Source of the DNA: JADFXI01 sp050011415
GTDB lineage: Bacteria; Nitrospirota; Thermodesulfovibrionia; Thermodesulfovibrionales; Dissulfurispiraceae
Reading direction: 5' to 3'
Length of the DNA stretch: 12,692 nucleotides
NCBI GenBank assembly: GCA_050011415.1
Contig: JBEKJD010000115.1
Coordinates: 1-12,692, forward strand
Shown here: positions 8,626-12,692 of the stretch, one piece after another
Position numbering within the stretch: the stretch's first letter is position 1
Layout of the letters: each line of letters begins with the position of its first letter
Notes under the pieces: generated by a model
The model's input: only the letters and a program-made list of their open reading frames with translations
What the model was told of the DNA's origin: nothing
Database searches by the model: none
Program-made: the position numbers and the translations under genes

Positions 8626-8784
8626 AGCAAGTCGCCATGCTATTGTCACTCCTTGCCGTAGGAGGCCGCTGGCGGGTTCAATAAGCCGCAGGTCGAGAAT
8701 AAGGAGAGGGAGGGTCTGATGTGCTTCTTTCAAAATCAAAAAGTAATATTTAGTGAGAAATCAGGCCCGGTCCAAAATCCTTTT

Positions 8785-8790
8785 GGAGGG
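8785..8790 (+). promoter_or_regulatory. Shine-Dalgarno for the exported coiled-coil protein
   Basis: GGAGGG ends 3 nt before the ATG at 8794, a strong, slightly close site. It selects the start that exposes a classical signal peptide, although an in-frame ATG at 8719 also has a purine-rich site before it. Confidence 0.65.
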
Positions 8791-8793
8791 AAA

Positions 8794-9594
8794 ATGATAA
8801 GAAAGATAGGTTTTTTACTTTTGTTCATTCTTTTAGTGTCGGCAGTATGCGTACAGGCTGAAGATGTGAAAATTAAGAGCCATGGCAGAGTCCGGGTTAA
8901 GGCAAAAAATGCGAGACTGGCCGGTAGGGAAGAGAATGTTGCTGAGGCGCATCCTGATTTGAAGACTACGGCAGAGTTTCAGGAAATTGATGACCTATCA
9001 AAAGATATAAGGCAAACCCTCACGTCCCTGCAAAAGGATATTGAAAAGATACTTGCAGGAATACGGAGTGTGGCAATGCGCAAAAGTACTATTGAGGCCG
9101 TATACAGGCGGAAGGACAGCGAGTTCAAGACTCTGTCCGCAAAATTGAATGAGCTCGGCATTAAAAGAAAGGGATTGAGCGAATTCCGCACAGTTGCCGG
9201 TTCCTTTAATAACGTTGATGCTGATAGTATTGCCGTAAACCTGTCGGCGAATAACGATGATGTCACGTCCCTCCATAAGAGGATCGACGATGTTCTTTCT
9301 GGTGCAACTGCTGCAAAGGCGGTGGAAGAAAAAAGAGCCGACGTACGGGTGACTTCAGACAGTTTAACAGGCTTAAACAGTATGCCAAAGTGGATATTGG
9401 ACAAGATCAGGGAAAAAGGCAAAAAAATGGAAACATCATACGGGGACATGGTTGTTGTTAAGGAAGGAGGCACAACCATAATATCTATCAAGAAAGAAAA
9501 CGATGCGAAGTTTAGAGGCGCCTATGAAAAGTTCATAAAGGAGAGTTATGAGGGGGATGGCATGGAGTATTTCGTTCTTGCAGCCGGTTCCTGA
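8794..9594 (+). CDS. Exported coiled-coil protein of unknown function
   Basis: I do not recognise this 266-aa protein. The start at 8794 gives MIRKIGFLLLFILLVSAVCVQAEDV, a clear signal peptide with likely cleavage after VQA (residue 22), and is preceded by GGAGGG. The in-frame ATG at 8719 would add 25 polar residues ahead of the signal and is less likely, though it also has a ribosome-binding site. The mature protein begins with a basic stretch (about 23-45). A charged helical, coiled-coil-prone region follows, roughly residues 60-160, with heptad-like spacing in segments such as IDDLSKDIRQTL. The C-terminal part contains a possible small alpha/beta unit (about 205-266). No Cys-rich, enzymatic or lipobox motif is seen. 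It lies 18 nt upstream of rpoC in the same frame and direction, so they probably share a transcript. A periplasmic protein is an odd partner for an RNA polymerase subunit. It may belong to the transfer apparatus, but nothing in its sequence proves that. Confidence 0.75.
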   Translation: MIRKIGFLLLFILLVSAVCVQAEDVKIKSHGRVRVKAKNARLAGREENVAEAHPDLKTTAEFQEIDDLSKDIRQTLTSLQKDIEKILAGIRSVAMRKSTIEAVYRRKDSEFKTLSAKLNELGIKRKGLSEFRTVAGSFNNVDADSIAVNLSANNDDVTSLHKRIDDVLSGATAAKAVEEKRADVRVTSDSLTGLNSMPKWILDKIREKGKKMETSYGDMVVVKEGGTTIISIKKENDAKFRGAYEKFIKESYEGDGMEYFVLAAGS

Positions 9595-9612
9595 TATTTT
9601 ATATTCAATAAT

Positions 9613-12600
9613 ATGCCGCGAATTGGAACTAAAAGGCTAATCGACACAGAGAATAAATGCAGTAACCACTCTCCTCAGTTATTTGATTCTCTTCGAATCG
9701 GCCTGTTAAGCCCAAGGGAAGTCAGTTTGATGTCATATGGCGAGGTATCTTCACCTGAAACATTTAATATAAAAAATGGCGCGCCGGTAAAAAATGGATT
9801 ATTCTGCGAAAGAATTTTCGGCCCAATAAGAAAAGGCAAATGTCCTTGCGGAGCTGATAGTGGTGTAGCGGCAGTTGGAGCAGTATGCACTTCCTGCGGG
9901 GTTGAGCTTTCAGACCCGGCTGAGAGAAGGAGAAGGCTCGGGCATATATCTCTTGCAGCACCGGTAGCCCATATATGGTATTACAAAGGACCGAAAAGCA
10001 TTATAGCGAGGCTGATAGGACTGCCGCCCCGACAGGTCCAAAAAATAGTGCATTATGAACTTTATGTTGTAATTGAACCGGGAGACAGCGGTCTAAAACA
10101 AAATCAGATATTAACACATGAGGAGTGCAGGGAATACCGGAATTCATGTGCCCATTTCGATGCCGGGACCGGTGCGGCAGCGATCAAGGCAATTCTTAAG
10201 GGAATTGACGCCGGGGTCCTTTCGAAGGAGCTTAATGGTAATGACAGTCTATCTCTCAGGAAAAGAAAAAGACTCTCTTTGATCGAGAAACTTCTGAAGT
10301 CCGGCAACAGGCCCGAGTGGATGATTATAGACATGCTGCCTGTGCTGCCTCCTGATCTGCGCCCTCTGCTTTTTCTTGACGATGGAAGGGTTGTTGCCTC
10401 TGATCTTAACTTGCTTTATAGCAAGGTCATTTATAAAAATCAGAGCTTAAAAAGACTCCTTAACCTCGGCGCTCCGGAAATAATACTGCAAAATGCAAAA
10501 AGGCTTCTTCAGGCTGCGGTAGACAGCCTGCTCGACAATGGCAGAAATGTTACCGCCAAAAACCGGTCTCAAAAAAGGCCTCTAAAATCGATTTCCGATA
10601 TGATACGCACCAAGAATGGAAGATTCAGGCTTAACCTTCTTGCCAAAAGGGTCGACTATTCCGGGAGGGCGCAAATTACTATAGGGCCGGAATTAAAGAT
10701 CCACCAGGTCGGCATACCGAAGGCAATGGCAGTGGAGCTTTTCAAACCTTTTATATACCGATGGCTGATTCAGCATGGGTTTGCTTCAGGACTGAAACAG
10801 GCAAAGCAGATTTGCGGGAAAGAGAAACCCGAAGTCTGGGATGCCCTTGACGATATAATTGCAGAGCATCCGGTCATAATAAACAGGGCGCCCACGCTTC
10901 ACAAATTAAGCATGCAATGCTTTGATCCCGTCCTTGTTGAAGGTGCTGCGATAAGGCTGCATCCTCTTGTGTGTTCAGGGTTTAATGCTGACTTTGATGG
11001 AGACACTATGGCAGTGCACATCCCTCTGTCACTCGAGGCGCAGCTTGAGGCCAGAGTCCTTATGATGTCTGTTAATAATTTATTTCATCCTGCCAGCGGC
11101 AGGCCTGCTTTATTGCCGTCGCAGGATATTGTTTTGGGCCTTTATTATTTGACTAAAGAGGAGGAAAGGGGTAAGGGCGAGGGCATGTTTTTTTCAGATG
11201 TGGAAGAGGTGTGCATTGCGTATGAAAACAATATCATAGAAGTACATTCCCGTATACATGTGAGAATCGATGGCTCCCTTGTAAACACAACGGCTGGAAG
11301 GTTGATAGCCTATACCATTATGCCTGCAGGGATCCCATTTTCAGCTATTAACAGGATACTGAAGAAAAAGGACCTCGCTGATTTAGTCGACTTGTGCTTT
11401 GAGAAGTGTGGCGCCAGAGAGACGATCAGGTTTCTGGATGAGATGAAGGTAATGGGTTTCAAGTATGCGACGTTGTCAGGCATATCGCTGTGTATTGATG
11501 ACATGCAGGTGCCTTCAGAAAAGGCGGCTATTGTCAGCGAGGCGGAATGTGCGGCAGCGGAGGTGAGACTCCATTATGAAGCAGGACTTATGTCAGACAA
11601 TGAAAGGCACAATAAGGTAATTGATATATGGACAAAAGCAACCGAGAGTATAACAGCGGAAGCGATGCGCGCATTAGGGAAAAAGGAAAGCCTGTCCCCT
11701 TTCCCTAATGCTCTCTTTATGATTACTGATTCCGGAGCGAGAGGAGACATCAACCAGGTACGCCAAATAATCGGAATGAGGGGTTTGATGGCAAAGCCCA
11801 CAGGTGAAATTGTGGAAGTGCCGATAACGTCAGGTTTCATAGAAGGGCTGTGCGCATTCCAGTTTTTTCTTTCCACGCACGGGGCACGAAAAGGAAGGGT
11901 GGACGCCCCTCTCAAAACACCCGTGGCCGGGTATTTCACAAGAAGGCTTGTGAATGCTGTGCGTGACATTATTATAACCATCGATGATTGCGGGTCGCTC
12001 GAAGGCATATATCTCGAACCGCTAAAGTCAGCAGGCTCAATTGTAATTTCAATTGAGGAAAGGATAACCGGCAGGATATTGGCCGACAATGTCCTGCACC
12101 CGCAAAGCCATACTGTTATTGCGCGATTTGGCGCTGTAGTCGATAAAGAGACCGCAGTAAAGATCGCCGGCGCCGGAGTGGAAAGGGTCAAAGTGCGTTC
12201 TGTTCTCGCCTGCAAAGCGCGGCCCGGAGTCTGTGCGTTATGCTATGGATTCAATGTCGGAAGCCGCGTGTCCCCGGAAACAGGTGATGCCGTGGGTATT
12301 GTCGCAGCACAGTCAATAGGCGAGCCTGGTACACAGCTGACCCTGCGAACGTTCCATACTGGCGGAGCGGCTGTTTTGCCGGGGCGCACGCCAGCTGCAA
12401 TACCCAAAGAAGTAATTAAAACCATGGACATAACCGGCGGGCTTCCTGAGGTTATTGATCTGCTTGAAGCAAGGGGACCTCGCAGCTCACTGATGTTCGG
12501 CGGGAATGACGGCGCAGTAAACCCCCATGACCTGCTGCGCACTGGAGGCGCCGATGTCTTGTGGAAATATATGCTCGATGAAGCGCAGAAAATATACAGG

Positions 12601-12692
12601 CAGCAGGGGGTGGTAATACATGACAAGCATTTTGAAATAATTCTGAGACAGATGACCGGATTTGTGAGGATTACAGACCAGGGGGAATCGGG
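9613..12692 (+). CDS. rpoC: DNA-directed RNA polymerase subunit beta' (3'-partial, divergent, stand-alone)
   Basis: This is the large catalytic clamp subunit of bacterial RNA polymerase. The frame is open from ATG 9613 to the window edge (1026 full codons), the only usable start after the upstream stop; no Shine-Dalgarno is visible. Alignment with E. coli beta' from memory is unbroken. Landmarks: zinc-ribbon Cys77, 79, 92, 95; sigma-binding coiled coil about 262-309; KRVDYSGR switch region near 345-352; NRAPTLH; catalytic NADFDGD at 458-464; bridge-helix segment 757-779; second zinc site Cys793, 867, 874, 877; trigger-loop SIGEPGTQLT.RTFH at 901-915; and C-terminal DKHFEIILRQM (1004-1014). 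All metal ligands are intact. Odd features are prolines at 766 and 770 in the bridge helix, Glu295 to Ala, Gln465 to Thr, trigger-loop Met to Leu at 911, no large SI3 insertion, and a jaw reduced to about 16 residues. No rpoB lies upstream, unlike the usual rpoBC operon; the neighbours are conjugation and exported-protein genes. It may be a second, element-borne copy. The family call is essentially certain; the role is inferred. Confidence 0.95.
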   Translation, partial: MPRIGTKRLIDTENKCSNHSPQLFDSLRIGLLSPREVSLMSYGEVSSPETFNIKNGAPVKNGLFCERIFGPIRKGKCPCGADSGVAAVGAVCTSCGVELSDPAERRRRLGHISLAAPVAHIWYYKGPKSIIARLIGLPPRQVQKIVHYELYVVIEPGDSGLKQNQILTHEECREYRNSCAHFDAGTGAAAIKAILKGIDAGVLSKELNGNDSLSLRKRKRLSLIEKLLKSGNRPEWMIIDMLPVLPPDLRPLLFLDDGRVVASDLNLLYSKVIYKNQSLKRLLNLGAPEIILQNAKRLLQAAVDSLLDNGRNVTAKNRSQKRPLKSISDMIRTKNGRFRLNLLAKRVDYSGRAQITIGPELKIHQVGIPKAMAVELFKPFIYRWLIQHGFASGLKQAKQICGKEKPEVWDALDDIIAEHPVIINRAPTLHKLSMQCFDPVLVEGAAIRLHPLVCSGFNADFDGDTMAVHIPLSLEAQLEARVLMMSVNNLFHPASGRPALLPSQDIVLGLYYLTKEEERGKGEGMFFSDVEEVCIAYENNIIEVHSRIHVRIDGSLVNTTAGRLIAYTIMPAGIPFSAINRILKKKDLADLVDLCFEKCGARETIRFLDEMKVMGFKYATLSGISLCIDDMQVPSEKAAIVSEAECAAAEVRLHYEAGLMSDNERHNKVIDIWTKATESITAEAMRALGKKESLSPFPNALFMITDSGARGDINQVRQIIGMRGLMAKPTGEIVEVPITSGFIEGLCAFQFFLSTHGARKGRVDAPLKTPVAGYFTRRLVNAVRDIIITIDDCGSLEGIYLEPLKSAGSIVISIEERITGRILADNVLHPQSHTVIARFGAVVDKETAVKIAGAGVERVKVRSVLACKARPGVCALCYGFNVGSRVSPETGDAVGIVAAQSIGEPGTQLTLRTFHTGGAAVLPGRTPAAIPKEVIKTMDITGGLPEVIDLLEARGPRSSLMFGGNDGAVNPHDLLRTGGADVLWKYMLDEAQKIYRQQGVVIHDKHFEIILRQMTGFVRITDQGES

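Larger units (their letters stand above)
8465..8793. other. Divergent intergenic region
   Basis: These 329 nt separate the large - strand gene from the exported coiled-coil gene. They contain the - strand promoter and Shine-Dalgarno listed separately and, on the + strand, a purine-rich GGAGAGGGAGGG (8703-8714) in front of an alternative ATG at 8719. I found no convincing + strand -35/-10 pair, no tRNA and no clear terminator. The short GC-rich stretch at 8664-8690 forms only weak 4-bp inverted repeats. Confidence 0.6.

Noticed and set aside
8664..8690. GGTTCAAT resembling a tRNA T-loop in the divergent intergenic region
   Set aside because: The flanking bases do not form a 5-bp T-stem, and no acceptor or anticodon arm is present.
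11574..12626. Open frames of 213 and 127 residues on the - strand within rpoC
   Set aside because: They lie opposite highly conserved beta' coding sequence and show no recognisable protein features.
9613..12692. rpoC as a degraded pseudogene
   Set aside because: The frame is open throughout, all eight zinc-ligand cysteines and three catalytic aspartates are kept, and changes are in-frame substitutions or clean domain shortening.

Overview
The window (about 12.7 kb, moderate GC) looks like part of a bacterial conjugative or integrative element, with one unexpected passenger: a gene for an RNA polymerase beta' subunit (RpoC), far from any normal ribosomal-protein/rpoB context. No taxonomic marker other than this rpoC is present. 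Thr-rich linkers, NHL repeats and InlB-like repeats in the large exported protein resemble those of anaerobic sediment or groundwater bacteria (Nitrospirota and former Deltaproteobacteria). That placement is a weak inference.

Layout. Left arm, + strand: (1) a TraC/VirB4-type conjugation ATPase, cut by the left edge; (2) a VirD4/TraD-type coupling ATPase that overlaps it by 7 nt; (3) a 164-nt gap holding a strong unused Shine-Dalgarno sequence and a short open frame; (4) a 253-aa protein resembling the replication-relaxation (Replic_Relax/MobC-like) family. Middle, - strand: (5) a 1077-aa exported multidomain protein (NHL repeats, InlB-like repeat, beta-helix, Ig-like domains, Thr-rich stalk, 8-Cys tail). 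Its stop codon overlaps that of gene 4. Right arm, + strand, after a 329-nt divergent intergenic region with a good sigma70-type promoter for gene 5: (6) a 266-aa exported coiled-coil protein of unknown function, then 18 nt later and in the same frame (7) rpoC, cut by the right edge after about 1027 codons.

How they fit together. Genes 1, 2 and 4 are DNA-transfer genes: mating-channel ATPase, substrate-recruiting coupling protein and a DNA-processing accessory protein. Gene 5 is probably surface-exposed cargo or an adhesin. The beta' protein keeps its Mg-binding aspartates and both zinc sites, so it is not an obvious pseudogene. It departs from near-invariant sequence in the bridge helix (two prolines), the sigma-binding coiled coil (Glu295 to Ala), the rudder, the F-loop and the jaw (shortened). 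This pattern suggests a working but specialised, element-borne polymerase subunit. It is the most interesting feature here. Whether the element also carries rpoB, rpoA or sigma genes cannot be seen in this window.
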